NCBI RefSeq assembly: GCF_011516885.1
Contig: NZ_WOTD01000010.1
Coordinates: 1 to 64,000 of the forward strand
Length of the DNA stretch: 64,000 nucleotides
Direction: 5' to 3'
From: Acetobacter lambici
GTDB lineage: Bacteria; Pseudomonadota; Alphaproteobacteria; Acetobacterales; Acetobacteraceae
A program made the position numbers and the translations under genes. Below are positions 18,577-28,378 of the stretch, in pieces. The notes beneath the pieces were generated by a model. That model did no database searches. It was not told the origin of the DNA and worked only from the letters and a program-made list of their open reading frames with translations. How positions within the stretch are numbered: position 1 is the first letter of the stretch; the number at the start of each line of letters is the position of its first letter.

Positions 18577-19464
18577 ATGCGCAGAACACAGCCCCACACA
18601 GACCCCGTGCATGTTCTGGGGGCATCTGGCCGGTCGGGGCAGGCCATGTGCCGGGCACTGGCCCTGCGGGGCACACCAGTTGTGCCCATTGTGCGCAACC
18701 CCGCCCGTGCCAAAAACCTGCCTAACCTACGTGTTGCCAATCTGGAGGGGCCAACAGGCCCGCTGCGCGCCGCACTGGCCGATGCAACACGCATTGTCTG
18801 CACAGCCCATGCCCGCCACATACCCGCGCTTTTGGCCACCGCCCCCGCCACGGCCCGGCTGGTGTGCCTTGGCAGCACGCGCAAGTTTACCCGCTGTCCA
18901 GATGACCACGGCAATGGCGTACTTTTGGGCGAACAGGCTTTTCTGGCCTCTGGCCGCTCGGGCGTAATTTTGCACCCCACCATGATTTACGGCGCACAGG
19001 GCGAGAACACCGTGCAACGGCTGGCCGCCGTGCTACGCCACCTGCCCTTTACGCCCCTACCCGGCGGGGGACGCGCACTGGTGCAGCCCATATGGCAGGG
19101 GGACGTAACGGCCTGCCTTGTGGCCGCCCTGAACCGGGCGTGGGATGGACCGCACAGCATGGTTATTGCCGGGGCGGATGCCCTACCCTACCGCCAGTTT
19201 GCCGCCATGGTTGCAGAGGCGGCAGGGCTTGCGCCACGCCCGACCATAAGCCTGCCCGTGGGCCTGCTTATGAGGCTTGCCCGCATGGCCGCCCCTGTGC
19301 CCGGCCTGCCCCGCGTAACCCCGGACGAAATCCGCCGCCTGCTGGAAAACAAGGATTTTGATATCGCCCCCATGCGGGCCATACTGGCTGTGCAGCCCAT
19401 AGGGCTGGCCGAAGGCCTGCACCACACGTTTTTTGATGCGGGCCTGAACACCCCACACGGCTAA
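18577..19464 (+). CDS. NAD(P)-binding SDR-type epimerase/reductase-like protein
   Basis: A 295-residue Rossmann protein with VHVLGASGRSGQAMCRAL near the start, in place of the usual GxxGxxG dinucleotide motif, and HPTMIYGAQGENTVQRLAAV, the mid-domain signature of atypical SDR proteins (complex-I-associated/NmrA-like group). QPIWQGDVTACLVAAL is the family's later conserved stretch. The classical YxxxK pair is not seen, so it may bind rather than turn over the cofactor. It is likely cotranscribed with the exported protein upstream. The substrate is unknown. Confidence 0.75.
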   Translation: MRRTQPHTDPVHVLGASGRSGQAMCRALALRGTPVVPIVRNPARAKNLPNLRVANLEGPTGPLRAALADATRIVCTAHARHIPALLATAPATARLVCLGSTRKFTRCPDDHGNGVLLGEQAFLASGRSGVILHPTMIYGAQGENTVQRLAAVLRHLPFTPLPGGGRALVQPIWQGDVTACLVAALNRAWDGPHSMVIAGADALPYRQFAAMVAEAAGLAPRPTISLPVGLLMRLARMAAPVPGLPRVTPDEIRRLLENKDFDIAPMRAILAVQPIGLAEGLHHTFFDAGLNTPHG

Positions 19465-19488
19465 AACCCGGCAAGCCAATAGCCCAAC

Positions 19489-19528
19489 AAAAAACGGGCA
19501 CCCCGGCTGTTTAAAGCCAGAATGCCCG
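19489..19528 (-). terminator. rho-independent terminator of the pst-phoU operon
   Basis: Read on the minus strand, CGGGCA pairs with TGCCCG around an inner GGCT/AGCC stem and is followed by six T. It lies about 50 bp past the phoU stop codon. Confidence 0.75.
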
Positions 19529-19575
19529 CATACCCTGATCGACCGTATGACGGCCGAAAGAGTGTTCAGCCAGAT

Positions 19576-20292
19576 TTATTCCGGCTGTTCGATATTGGTA
19601 CGCGCAGCCCCCCCGCGCGGACGCACGGATGGCAGCATTTCACCCGTGACCGCGTAGTACACACGTTCGGCAATGTTGGTGGCGTGGTCCCCGATCCGCT
19701 CAAGGTTTTTGGCCACGAACAGCAGGTGGATGCACGGCGCGATCTTGCGGGGGTCTTCCATCATGTAGGTCACCAGTTCGCGGAACATGGTGGTGTACAG
19801 TTCGTCCACCGCCGTATCGGCTTTCCAGACTTCCTGCGCGCGTTCAGCGTCGTTCTCGACCATGGATTCCACGGCCATGTGCAGGTTTTCCTGCACCAGA
19901 CGGGCCATGGCCCGCAGCGCGCTAAAGGAGATGGCTCCATCCAGAACCTCCACCTTGGCAGCCCTGCGCGCGATGGAGGATGCGTAATCCCCGATCCGCT
20001 CAAGATCGCCGCTCATTTTGAGCACGGCCACAATAACGCGCAGATCCACCGCCATGGGGGCGCGCAGCGCCAGAATGCGGATGGCCAGCATTTCGGCTTC
20101 GCGTTCGAGCGCGTCTACTTCGGGGTCCAGCTCGGGGGGTTCCAGAGCGGCTTCTTCATTCTGGTTCACCACAGCGGCGATGGCCTGAGCGGTCTGCCGC
20201 TCCACCAGACCACCCATGCGCGCCACAATGCCACGCAGCCGATCAAGCTCCTGATCGTAGCGGGTAATGGTATGTGCGGGTTCGTTGCCCAT
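19576..20292 (-). CDS. phoU: phosphate signalling protein PhoU
   Basis: A 238-residue helical protein of two repeated three-helix bundles. The metal-binding motifs are E-x-x-x-D type: EVDALEREAEMLAIRILALR in the first half and LERIGDHATNIAERVYY in the second, with LERIGDYASSIARR giving the repeat. It links the Pst transporter to the PhoR kinase and restrains phosphate uptake. It is the last gene of pstC-A-B-phoU, 33 bp after pstB. No phoB or phoR is nearby. Confidence 0.95.
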   Translation of the reverse strand: MGNEPAHTITRYDQELDRLRGIVARMGGLVERQTAQAIAAVVNQNEEAALEPPELDPEVDALEREAEMLAIRILALRAPMAVDLRVIVAVLKMSGDLERIGDYASSIARRAAKVEVLDGAISFSALRAMARLVQENLHMAVESMVENDAERAQEVWKADTAVDELYTTMFRELVTYMMEDPRKIAPCIHLLFVAKNLERIGDHATNIAERVYYAVTGEMLPSVRPRGGAARTNIEQPE

Positions 20293-20325
20293 AACGCTTT
20301 CCTCCGTGCCTTACCCTAATGGCCT

Positions 20326-21159
20326 TTAGCCAAAGCGGCCTGTGATGTAGTCCTGCGTCTGCTGTTCACGCGGGGTGGTGAACATACGGGCGGTGCTGTC
20401 CACTTCGATCAGGCGGCCCATATAGAAAAACGCCACCTGATCCGCGCAACGGGCAGCCTGCTGCATGTTGTGCGTCACAATGGCAATGGTGAACTCGGTT
20501 TTAAGCTCGTCCAGCAGCTCCTCGATCCGGGCGGTGGAGACCGGGTCGAGCGCACTTGTTGGCTCATCGAGCAAAATCACTTCAGGGCGCACGGCAATGG
20601 TGCGGGCAATGCACAGGCGCTGCTGCTGCCCACCCGACAGGGCGGTGGCCGAAGCGCTCAGGCGGTCCTGCACTTCCGGCCACAGAGCCACGCGGCGCAG
20701 GGCGTCCTCCACCCGTCCGTCCATTTCGGAGCGGGAAACGCGCTCGTGCAGGCGGATGCCGAAGGCGATGTTGTCGTAGATGGACATGGGGAATGGTGTT
20801 GGCTTTTGGAACACCATGCCAATGCGCGACCGCAGGACGTTCAGGTCCACCCCGGAATTCAGGATGTTCTGCTTGTCAAAAATCACTTCGCCCGTGGCGC
20901 GCTGGCCGGGGTACAGGTCGTACATCCGGTTGAGCACACGCAGCAGGGTGGATTTGCCACAGCCAGAAGGCCCGATCATGCCCGTAACACTCCGCTCGGG
21001 GAAGTCGAGCGAGATGTCATGCAGGGCGTGGGACGTGCCGTAATAGAAGTTCAGACCCTTGACCTGCATGGCCACGGGGTGGGGGGTGTCCTTGCTGGCG
21101 GCGGTGCTGTCCAACGGTTGGGTCATGCCTGTCGCTTTAACGGGAACCTCTACGCTCAT
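20326..21159 (-). CDS. pstB: phosphate ABC transporter ATP-binding protein PstB
   Basis: A 277-residue ABC ATPase with Walker [12 protein letters not shown], the signature [17 protein letters not shown], Walker [14 protein letters not shown] and the switch His in [38 protein letters not shown] and [13 protein letters not shown] are PstB-specific. It drives phosphate import with PstA and PstC. The start overlaps the pstA stop (ATGA), with GGAGG upstream. About 25 residues precede the family start. Confidence 0.97.
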   Translation of the reverse strand: MSVEVPVKATGMTQPLDSTAASKDTPHPVAMQVKGLNFYYGTSHALHDISLDFPERSVTGMIGPSGCGKSTLLRVLNRMYDLYPGQRATGEVIFDKQNILNSGVDLNVLRSRIGMVFQKPTPFPMSIYDNIAFGIRLHERVSRSEMDGRVEDALRRVALWPEVQDRLSASATALSGGQQQRLCIARTIAVRPEVILLDEPTSALDPVSTARIEELLDELKTEFTIAIVTHNMQQAARCADQVAFFYMGRLIEVDSTARMFTTPREQQTQDYITGRFG

Positions 21160-22031
21160 GACCGTCCTCCGCGGGTTCCGACCCGCACTACAATATTAAT
21201 AATAAGCACACCCAGTGTAACCAGCAGCGCGCCGGTCCATGCCTGCTGCATCCAGTCCTGATAGGCCGAACCTGCGTACTGGTAGATCGCCACGGGCAGG
21301 CTGGCCATGGGGCGCCCGAGGTCGAGCGACCATTCGGAATTGCCCAGCGAGGTAAACAGAAGGGGGGCTGTCTCACCCGCAACGCGGGCAATGGCCAGCA
21401 GCACACCAGTCATGATCCCCGCACGCACGGCCCGCACACAAATAAACAGGATCACCCGCCATTTGGGCGCACCCAGCGCAATGCCTGCCTCACGCATGGC
21501 AACGGGGACAAGGCGCAGCATGTCCTCGGTCGTGCGGACCACAATGGGCATGGCCAGAATAGCCAGCGCCACAGCGCCCGAAAGACCGGAGAAGTGCCCG
21601 AACGGCACAACCAGCATCATGTAAATGAACAGGCCGATCAGGATGGACGGGGCGGAAAGCAGCATGTCCGACACAAAGCGCACAATGCGCGCCATGCGGC
21701 TGGTTGTGCCGTATTCCGCCAGATAGATGCCGGTCATCAGCCCGGCGGGCGCACCAATCAGAATAGCAAGGCCGGTCTGGATAATACTGCCCATAATGGC
21801 GTTGGCCAGCCCGCCGGGCTGCCCAGGTGCTGCCATGGACATGGTGAACAGATGCACGCTCATGCCCGCCAGACCGTTTTTGAACAGGGTCCACAGGATG
21901 GAGCCGAGCATGAACACCACAATAAGCATGCCAAGCCAGCTCATGGCCGTGGCAAGCTTGTCGCACATATGGCGCCGCCACAGCAGCGAGGCGGAGCGAT
22001 CCGCCCGCATGAGGGTATTGTTCGCCTTCAT
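21156..22031 (-). CDS. pstA: phosphate ABC transporter permease PstA
   Basis: A 291-residue inner-membrane permease with about six helices. [20 protein letters not shown] and the EAA-loop region [19 protein letters not shown] mark it as PstA. Two starts are open: TTG at 22037, which overlaps the pstC stop, and ATG at 22031 with AGGA 8 nt upstream; the latter is preferred. It pairs with PstC to form the channel. Confidence 0.95.
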   Translation of the reverse strand: MKANNTLMRADRSASLLWRRHMCDKLATAMSWLGMLIVVFMLGSILWTLFKNGLAGMSVHLFTMSMAAPGQPGGLANAIMGSIIQTGLAILIGAPAGLMTGIYLAEYGTTSRMARIVRFVSDMLLSAPSILIGLFIYMMLVVPFGHFSGLSGAVALAILAMPIVVRTTEDMLRLVPVAMREAGIALGAPKWRVILFICVRAVRAGIMTGVLLAIARVAGETAPLLFTSLGNSEWSLDLGRPMASLPVAIYQYAGSAYQDWMQQAWTGALLVTLGVLIINIVVRVGTRGGRS

Positions 22032-22033
22032 CC

Positions 22034-23017
22034 TCAACGTCCTGCTGCCTGTTCGCCACGGGCCAGCAGCCAGCGGGAGAACCAGAGTGTTACAAAGGAG
22101 ATGGCCATAAGAATGGCGCCCAGAGCCATAAGGGATGCCAGCTTGAGGCTCCCTGCCGGGCTTTCGGGGAATTCAAGGGCGATCAACGAGGCAATGGTGT
22201 TGGCCGGAGCAAACAGGGACCAGCCAATATGGTTGCTATCCCCGATCACAAAGGTCACGGCCATGGTCTCGCCCATGGCGCGGCCCATGCCCAGCACAAT
22301 GCCGCCCACAACCCCCTGGCGGGACCACGGCAGCACCACATAGCGCATGACCTCCCACCGGGTGGCGCCAAGCCCGTACCCGCTCTCACGCAGCACAGCG
22401 GGCATGGACAGGAACACATCGCGCATGACGGCGGTAATGGAGGGGGTGATCATGACCGCCAGAATAAGGGCGGCCGTAAACAGCCCCGTGCCAAAGGGCG
22501 CCCCCGCCACAAGGGCGGACAGGACCGGCACATGGCCAAAAATCTGGCGGGCGGCGGGCTGCACATAATGCGCCACCACCGGCACCACCACAAAAAAGCC
22601 CCACATGCCAAAAATAATGGACGGCACGGCAGCCAGCAGTTGCACCGCCATGCCAATGACCGAGGCAGCCGCGGGTGGTGCCAGCGCGGTCAGCCAGAAC
22701 GCGGTGCCAAAAGCCAGCGGCACGGCCACAAGCAGGGCGAGCGCACTGCTGATAACGGTGCCAAAGACTGGAGCTGCCGCCCCAAAATGTTGCGTGACCG
22801 GGTTCCATACTGCGGAAACCAGAAAGCCCGGGCCAAAGGTTGCAAACGCCTTCCAGCCACCTGTCACCATAACGGCAATGATGGCACCCAGAACAACCAG
22901 CACGCCAACACCTGTTGCCGTAACCAGAAGCCTGAAGGCGGGGTCGCCCTTTTGCCCTCCCTGATGGGAAGGGGCTTGTTTCATCGCGGGCAGGGACTGC
23001 CGTGCGGGAATTTCCAT
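22034..23017 (-). CDS. pstC: phosphate ABC transporter permease PstC
   Basis: A 327-residue permease. GFLVSAVWNPVTQHFGAAAP is the PstC periplasmic loop, and LRESGYGLGATRWEVMRYVV the EAA loop. The ATG at 23017 has GGAG 5 nt upstream; an earlier in-frame start at 23086 is less likely. It is the first gene of the operon. The gene that would normally precede it, pstS for the phosphate-binding protein, is missing: the next gene upstream is ilvD on the other strand. Confidence 0.95.
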   Translation of the reverse strand: MEIPARQSLPAMKQAPSHQGGQKGDPAFRLLVTATGVGVLVVLGAIIAVMVTGGWKAFATFGPGFLVSAVWNPVTQHFGAAAPVFGTVISSALALLVAVPLAFGTAFWLTALAPPAAASVIGMAVQLLAAVPSIIFGMWGFFVVVPVVAHYVQPAARQIFGHVPVLSALVAGAPFGTGLFTAALILAVMITPSITAVMRDVFLSMPAVLRESGYGLGATRWEVMRYVVLPWSRQGVVGGIVLGMGRAMGETMAVTFVIGDSNHIGWSLFAPANTIASLIALEFPESPAGSLKLASLMALGAILMAISFVTLWFSRWLLARGEQAAGR

Positions 23018-23345
23018 CTGCTCTCCGTTCCGAACTATCAGCCGGATGGGGCGAGAAATACTGAACGCCGTCCTCTCCTGCAACACGGAGACCCCATGAA
23101 AGTCCCATTAAACAGAGTTTTGTCACAAAACTGTAGTGTTATCAGGGACATTGGCAAAGAACGGATCAACACCTCGCATTGTCATCCCCCGGCAACCGGG
23201 AATCTGCCAATCCATTTCTGCATAATCCAGCCCTGACAGCCAGCACAATGTGGCGTAATGTGCCCCAGCCCATGCCGGTGGACCCCACCGCGCATACCCC
23301 ACGACCCGCTGCCTTACCCAGCACAACAGCAGAAGAGACCCCATA
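23018..23345. other. divergent control region between pstC and ilvD
   Basis: A 328-bp gap that must hold both promoters. One spaced direct repeat, TTGTCAC-AAAA-CTGTAGT at 23120-23137, resembles a PHO box (two CTGTCAT-type heptamers 11 bp apart). It is oriented toward ilvD and lies about 100 bp from pstC, so the match is weak evidence only. I see no attenuator peptide for ilvD. Confidence 0.4.
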
Positions 23346-25214
23346 ATGGCCGGCTACCGATCACGCACCACCACCCACGGGCGCAATATGGCGGGTGCCC
23401 GCAGCCTGTGGCGCGCAACCGGTGTAAAAGACTCCGACTTTGGCAAGCCCATTATTGCCGTCGCCAACTCCTTTACCCAGTTCGTGCCCGGCCATGTGCA
23501 CCTCAAGGACATGGGCCAGCTTGTGTGCGAGGCCATTGCCGAAGCCGGTGGCATCGGGCGGGAGTTCAACACCATTGCGGTGGATGACGGCATTGCCATG
23601 GGCCATGGCGGCATGCTGTACAGCCTGCCCTCGCGCGAGCTGATTGCCGATGCGGTGGAATACATGGTCAACGCCCACTGCGCGGACGCCATTGTGTGCA
23701 TCAGCAACTGCGACAAAATTACGCCGGGCATGCTCATGGCCTCCATGCGGCTGAACATTCCGGTTATTTTTGTCTCCGGTGGCCCCATGGAAGCCGGGCG
23801 CGTTACGCTCAATGATATTGAACAGCGCGCAGACCTTGTGACCTCCATGGTCGCAGCCGCAAGCCCGGGTGTGAGCGAGGCCGACTCCCTTGCCATCGAG
23901 CGCTCCGCCTGCCCCACCTGCGGCTCCTGCTCTGGCATGTTCACCGCCAATTCCATGAACTGCCTGACCGAGGCACTGGGCCTGTCCCTGCCCGGCAATG
24001 GCAGCCTTGTGGCCACCCACGCCGCCCGCCGCAACCTGTTTGTGGAGGCAGGCCACCGCATTGTGGACCTTGCCCGCCGCTACTACGAGGGGGACGATAC
24101 CTCCGTGCTGCCCCGCAGCATTGCCACCATGGCCGCGTTTGAGAACGCCATGTCGGTCGATATTGCCATGGGTGGCTCCACCAACACGGTGCTGCACCTG
24201 CTGGCCGCAGCCCACGAGGGCGAAGTGCCCTTTACCATGCAGGATATTGACCGCCTCTCCCGCAAGGTGCCGCACCTGTGCAAGGTCTCCCCCTCCCGCG
24301 CGGATGTGCATATGGAAGACGTGCACCGCGCGGGCGGTATTCCCGCCATTATGGGCGAACTGGACCGGCTGGGCCTGCTGCACCGCGACGTCAACATGGT
24401 CCACGCCGCCAACCTGTCCGAAGCTCTGGAAAAATGGGACATCCGCGCCCCCGGAGCCGAATCCAATACGCCCGCGCGGGAATTTTTTAGCGCAGCACCG
24501 GGGGGTGTCCGCACCACGGTCGCGTTCTCGCAGTCCAGCACGTACAAGGCGCTGGATACGGACCAGACGGATGGTGCCATCCGTGATGGTGCGCATGCCT
24601 ATAATCAGGATGGCGGGCTGTGTGTGCTCTACGGCAATCTGGCCGAAGACGGCGCGATTGTTAAAACCGCGGGTGTTGCCAAGGGGCTGGAAACATTCTC
24701 CGGTCCCGCGCGGATTTTTGAAAGTCAGGATGATGCGGTCAGCGCCATTCTGGGCAACAGAATCAACGCAGGCGATGTGGTGCTGATCCGCTACGAAGGC
24801 CCCAAGGGGGGCCCCGGCATGCAGGAAATGCTGTACCCCACCAGCTACCTTAAATCCAAGGGGCTGGCCGAAAAATGCGCGCTCATTACCGATGGCCGTT
24901 TTTCCGGCGGGAGCTCGGGCCTGTCCATCGGTCACATCTCCCCCGAAGCGGGCGAAGGTGGGGTGATCGGGCTGGTGGAGGAAGGCGATACGATCGAGAT
25001 CGACATTCCCAACCGCCGCCTGTCCGTGGCTGTGGCGGACAGCGTGCTCTCCGAGCGCCGCGCCCGCATGGACGATCTGGGCGATCTGGCGTGGCAGCCC
25101 AAGCGTGAACGTGTGGTCTCCAACGCGCTCAAAGCCTATGCGGCCCTGACCACCAGTGCCGCCCGTGGCGCGGTACGTGACGTCAGCCAATTAACCCGCC
25201 GCACCCCGCGCTAA
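23346..25214 (+). CDS. ilvD: dihydroxy-acid dehydratase
   Basis: A 622-residue Fe-S dehydratase of branched-chain amino acid synthesis, converting dihydroxyacids to 2-oxoacids. Cluster ligands lie in [20 protein letters not shown] and [37 protein letters not shown] and [16 protein letters not shown] are C-terminal family motifs. The length and N-terminus ([20 protein letters not shown]) match the long IlvD type with a [4Fe-4S] or [2Fe-2S] cluster. It stands alone with its own terminator. Confidence 0.97.
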   Translation: MAGYRSRTTTHGRNMAGARSLWRATGVKDSDFGKPIIAVANSFTQFVPGHVHLKDMGQLVCEAIAEAGGIGREFNTIAVDDGIAMGHGGMLYSLPSRELIADAVEYMVNAHCADAIVCISNCDKITPGMLMASMRLNIPVIFVSGGPMEAGRVTLNDIEQRADLVTSMVAAASPGVSEADSLAIERSACPTCGSCSGMFTANSMNCLTEALGLSLPGNGSLVATHAARRNLFVEAGHRIVDLARRYYEGDDTSVLPRSIATMAAFENAMSVDIAMGGSTNTVLHLLAAAHEGEVPFTMQDIDRLSRKVPHLCKVSPSRADVHMEDVHRAGGIPAIMGELDRLGLLHRDVNMVHAANLSEALEKWDIRAPGAESNTPAREFFSAAPGGVRTTVAFSQSSTYKALDTDQTDGAIRDGAHAYNQDGGLCVLYGNLAEDGAIVKTAGVAKGLETFSGPARIFESQDDAVSAILGNRINAGDVVLIRYEGPKGGPGMQEMLYPTSYLKSKGLAEKCALITDGRFSGGSSGLSIGHISPEAGEGGVIGLVEEGDTIEIDIPNRRLSVAVADSVLSERRARMDDLGDLAWQPKRERVVSNALKAYAALTTSAARGAVRDVSQLTRRTPR

Positions 25215-25241
25215 TTCCTGCGCAAAGGGCTACAGGCACAC

Positions 25242-25278
25242 AAAACCCCGCCGGGCACACCGCCTTGCGGGGTTTTTT
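25242..25278. terminator. rho-independent terminator between ilvD and the TetR gene
   Basis: Arms ACCCCGC and GCGGGGT are flanked by AAAA on the left and six T on the right, so it can end both the ilvD transcript and the convergent regulator transcript. Confidence 0.85.
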
Positions 25279-25318
25279 ATGGGGTGTGCGCCCACCCGAT
25301 CCGGACAGGCCACAGCCC

Positions 25319-25897
25319 TTACTCCGCCGGGCGGGAGCCTGCGATCAGAATATCCACAAGTCGTTTGGCACCACTCTCCCACCCCGGACCCGTTGCGTAA
25401 GTGGAAACGCCAGCAAGGGCGCATAACAGGTCCTGCGGTTCAATATCGGGCTTGATCTCACCATTTTGCACAGCGCGCGCAACAAGCTGGTCGATGGCGG
25501 ATTTGAGCACCGTGCGCGAATCCGCATATAGCGCGCCCGTACCACCGATCAGGCTGTTCAGCGCGGGCACGATCACCTGTTTGGTGGCAATGTAATCCAC
25601 AAACAGCTTCATCCATGCCCGCAGCGCTTCCACGGGGGGGCATGTGCGGGCCAGATCGGTCGCGGCCCGCGCAAGCTTGTCCAGTTCATCACGATAAACG
25701 GCCTCGATCAGCGCATCGCGGTTGGAAAAGTGCCGGTACAACGTGCCAATGCCCACACCGGCCCGCCGTGCGATCTCGTCCAGCGGGATGTCTATCTCCC
25801 CCGCTCCAAAGGCAGCTTTGGCTGTTTGCAGCAGGTGTTGGCGGTTTTTTTGCCCATCGCTGCGTGGCTTGCGGCGGCGTGTGTGACCCTCTTCCAC
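25319..25897 (-). CDS. TetR/AcrR family transcriptional regulator
   Basis: A 192-residue regulator. The N-terminal helix-turn-helix is IPLDEIARRAGVGIGTLYRH followed by FSNRDALIEAVY, a standard TetR DNA-binding domain; the C-terminal helices would bind a ligand. The GTG at 25897 is chosen because GAGGAG lies just upstream; an ATG at 25951 is also in frame but would fall inside the operator-like palindrome. It faces a short-chain dehydrogenase, which it probably represses along with itself. The inducer is unknown. Confidence 0.9.
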   Translation of the reverse strand: MEEGHTRRRKPRSDGQKNRQHLLQTAKAAFGAGEIDIPLDEIARRAGVGIGTLYRHFSNRDALIEAVYRDELDKLARAATDLARTCPPVEALRAWMKLFVDYIATKQVIVPALNSLIGGTGALYADSRTVLKSAIDQLVARAVQNGEIKPDIEPQDLLCALAGVSTYATGPGWESGAKRLVDILIAGSRPAE

Positions 25898-25923
25898 TTT
25901 TTCTCCTCTTGTTAAACGGAGGA

Positions 25924-25951
25924 ATGCTCCGTATATATTTAAGCGGAGCAT
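25924..25951. promoter_or_regulatory. palindromic operator candidate for the TetR regulator
   Basis: Perfect arms ATGCTCCG and CGGAGCAT are separated by a 12-bp AT-rich spacer that contains a TATATATT stretch resembling a -10 element. It sits in the gap between the divergent TetR and dehydrogenase genes, where TetR operators are normally found. Confidence 0.7.
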
Positions 25952-26020
25952 GCTTCCACATAACTCCCCAAGCGCCCCTTCCGCAAGGAACGGCGCTTCT
26001 TATAATGCCGGAGACCAGTC

Positions 26021-27013
26021 ATGGCACTCACACCAACACAACAGTTTGGCGCAACATCCACCACGGAGGATGTTCTGTCTGGCGTATCCCTTACCGGCAA
26101 GCGCGTTCTTGTAACCGGCGTATCCGCAGGGCTGGGGGTGGAAACAGCCCGCGCACTGGCTGCCCACGGCGCGACCGTGGTGGGTACTGCCCGTAACATT
26201 GCCAAGGCCGAGCGCGCCACCGCACAGGTCCGCGCGGCCGCACAAAACGGTGGGGGCACGTTTGAACTACTTGCCCTCGATCTGGCGGACCTGAGCAGTG
26301 TACGCGCCGCCGCCGACCACCTGAACACACAGGCCAGCCCGTTTGACCTGATTATTGCCAATGCCGGGGTTATGGCCACCCCCATGGGGCACACAAAAGA
26401 TGGGTTTGAAACCCAGTTTGGCACCAACCACCTTGGGCATTTTGTGCTGATCAACCGCATTGCCGGGCTGCTACATGCCGGTGCGCGCGTGGTCAATGTG
26501 TCCTCCGCCGGGCACCGCTTTGCAGATGTGGACCTGAGCGACCCCAATTTTGAACACACACCCTATGACCCATGGGTGGCCTATGGGCGCTCCAAAACCG
26601 CCAACATTCTGTTCGCGGTGGCGTTTGACGCACGGCACAAGGCACGGGGTGTGCGGGCAACGGCCATCCACCCCGGCGGGATCATGACCGAACTCACCCG
26701 CCACCTGCCCGATGGCGCGCTGGAGGCCATGGTCAAGCAGGTTAACGCGCAGGCCGCCGAGGCAGGAAAACCTCCTTTTGTATTCAAGACAATTCCGCAA
26801 GGGGCGGCAACATCAATCTGGGCGGGCGTTGTGGCTCCGGCCGATGCGGTGGGCGGCCATTACTGCGAAGACTGCCACGTAGCACCCGTGGTGCCCGACG
26901 CAACACCGGGCGAACTGAACGATGGCGGTGTGCGGGCCTATGCCGTTAACCCCGCACACGCAAAGGCACTTTGGAAAAAAAGCGAAGAGATGGTTGGCGA
27001 AACATTCGTGTAA
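26021..27013 (+). CDS. short-chain dehydrogenase/reductase
   Basis: A 330-residue classical SDR. The cofactor motif is TGVSAGLGVETARALA, followed by NAGVMATP, catalytic Ser in VVNVSSAGH and the pair in YGRSKTANILF. The length and the RhlG/retinol-dehydrogenase-like C-terminus (AIHPGGIMTEL) match the NADP-dependent retinol/protochlorophyllide reductase-like group used on many aldehydes and ketones. Its substrate is not known. It is divergent from the TetR gene and probably its target. Confidence 0.88.
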   Translation: MALTPTQQFGATSTTEDVLSGVSLTGKRVLVTGVSAGLGVETARALAAHGATVVGTARNIAKAERATAQVRAAAQNGGGTFELLALDLADLSSVRAAADHLNTQASPFDLIIANAGVMATPMGHTKDGFETQFGTNHLGHFVLINRIAGLLHAGARVVNVSSAGHRFADVDLSDPNFEHTPYDPWVAYGRSKTANILFAVAFDARHKARGVRATAIHPGGIMTELTRHLPDGALEAMVKQVNAQAAEAGKPPFVFKTIPQGAATSIWAGVVAPADAVGGHYCEDCHVAPVVPDATPGELNDGGVRAYAVNPAHAKALWKKSEEMVGETFV

Positions 27014-27032
27014 AACAACACTGATTTTTCTG

Positions 27033-27061
27033 AATACCTCCTGTGATAAACAGGGGGTATT
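27033..27061. terminator. stem-loop after the short-chain dehydrogenase gene
   Basis: AATACCTCCTGT pairs with ACAGGGGGTATT across a 5-nt loop (one G-U pair), about 20 bp past the stop codon. There is no T run, so it may be a processing or factor-assisted end. Confidence 0.55.
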
Positions 27062-27072
27062 CCAATATCCAA

Positions 27073-27099
27073 TCCCATTCCCATTCCCATTCCCATTCC
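27073..27099. repeat. 6-bp tandem repeat, about 4.5 copies
   Basis: The unit CCCATT is repeated head to tail four times plus a partial copy, directly after the dehydrogenase stem-loop. It is non-coding here. Confidence 0.85.
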
Positions 27100-27484
27100 G
27101 CCGTCATGGCTGAATAAAGCAGCCGGAACTAGATCTTATAATTTTGAAAAAATTGTTATTCTAAATTGATTTTTCATCATCATACGCAGCAGAATAACAC
27201 ACCCCGCCCAGAACAGGTCGTGTGAAAACTGATGGACCATACAGCAAAAATCTTCACTACAGACTGCACACGCGCTCAGGTTTGACCACGTGGAGCCACC
27301 TGCCGCATTCGGGCATAGCCAACCCTGACATTTCAGGATCATCCCGCGCAGTATTATAAGTTTTGAGGAATAGGTAGGGGCAGATTATGTGCAGGCTGCC
27401 GCTGGGGGCTATTACCCGAACCTTGCACCCCGCGCCGGGTATCATACACCCGGCGCGGGAAACGTGGCACACCCGAACGGGGTG

Positions 27485-28162
27485 TTACTGTGCGGACGGC
27501 GCCACAACATCCCCTGCCGGAGCGGCAAGCTGGGGTGTTGCGGGGGTCGGCTGGGGCACAGTCTTGTTGGTTACGATGTAGGTAATGGATTCAGCACGGG
27601 TAATATCCACCACATCGCCAATTTTGAGGGTTTTGAGGAAGTCCTGCATGGCCTTGGTCCGCAGGACTGCAACGTGCAGGGAATCATCCCCCTCCGTGGT
27701 GAAGGAAATGGTGCTCGAGGGCAGGTCAATAGTTTTGACCAGAGCGCGCTCGCGGTTAAAGGCTGCAATAATGCCGCGCGGGTGGCCATGCACAAAGCCA
27801 CGGGCTGTGGTCAGCGTGGATTCGGGCAGCGGGCTACCCGGAGGGGCAAGCAGCGCGCCCAGCGTTTCCACGAACTGGATTTTCAGTTCGTCACCTTCAT
27901 GCAGGTGCGGCACGTCCTTTACGGCGGCCCCGTATTCAATGGTCAGCAGGTGGCCATTGCCTTCACGCAGCAGCAGTTCGCGCGCTTCGCGGTCAACACT
28001 TTCCACCACGGCAGTTGCCTGCTGGCTTTTGAGCAGAACAGAAGCCTGCGCGTGTGCAGCCGTTGGCAGGACCAGTGTGGCCAGACCCGCAAACCCGAGC
28101 GCACAGACTGCAACAGATGCCGCAGCCTTGGAGGAAAAGCGGGAAACAAGAGGATGCAACAC
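27485..28162 (-). CDS. secreted protein of unknown function
   Basis: A 225-residue exported protein. A long basic N-terminus and hydrophobic core (AVCALGFAGLATLVLPTAAH) end at AHA, then a mature domain with ATAVVESVDREARELLLREG and GDELKIQFVETLGA, a beta-rich pattern, and a Pro/Ala-rich tail. GTG at 28162 has AAGGA 6 nt upstream; a TTG two codons earlier is also possible. I do not recognise the family. Confidence 0.7.
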   Translation of the reverse strand: MLHPLVSRFSSKAAASVAVCALGFAGLATLVLPTAAHAQASVLLKSQQATAVVESVDREARELLLREGNGHLLTIEYGAAVKDVPHLHEGDELKIQFVETLGALLAPPGSPLPESTLTTARGFVHGHPRGIIAAFNRERALVKTIDLPSSTISFTTEGDDSLHVAVLRTKAMQDFLKTLKIGDVVDITRAESITYIVTNKTVPQPTPATPQLAAPAGDVVAPSAQ

Positions 28163-28302
28163 TCTCAATCCTTTCCGTCAGAAGCCTGAGGCGGACTGCG
28201 CCAGGCCAGATGTGTTACCGGCAGTGATACAACGCCTACACCATAACACAAGCCAAAGCGTTGCGTTGCATGTTCACCCCCGCGGCACGAACTGGTGCGC
28301 AG

Positions 28303-28338
28303 ATAAAAAAAACCCGTCTGGCGGACCAGACGGGTTTT
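28303..28338. terminator. strong rho-independent terminator
   Basis: Arms ACCCGTCTGG and CCAGACGGGT close a short loop, with eight A on the left and five T on the right. On the minus strand it ends the transcript of the 33-residue peptide gene. Confidence 0.9.
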
Positions 28339-28378
28339 TGCCGTGTGTCGGGCGTTCAGGAACGGACCCGACGCGCGA

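Larger units (their letters stand above)
27014..27484. other. 471-bp AT-richer intergenic region
   Basis: No gene is supported. The region begins with a stem-loop, continues with a 6-bp tandem repeat and a locally AT-rich stretch (about 27130-27210), and ends at the stop codon of the secreted protein. Base composition is lower in GC than its neighbours. The genes on either side are convergent, so no promoter is required here. Confidence 0.6.

Noticed and set aside
23361-25190. Long minus-strand frame opposite ilvD
   Set aside because: IlvD is complete on the plus strand with both cysteine motifs; the opposite frame is a codon-bias artefact.
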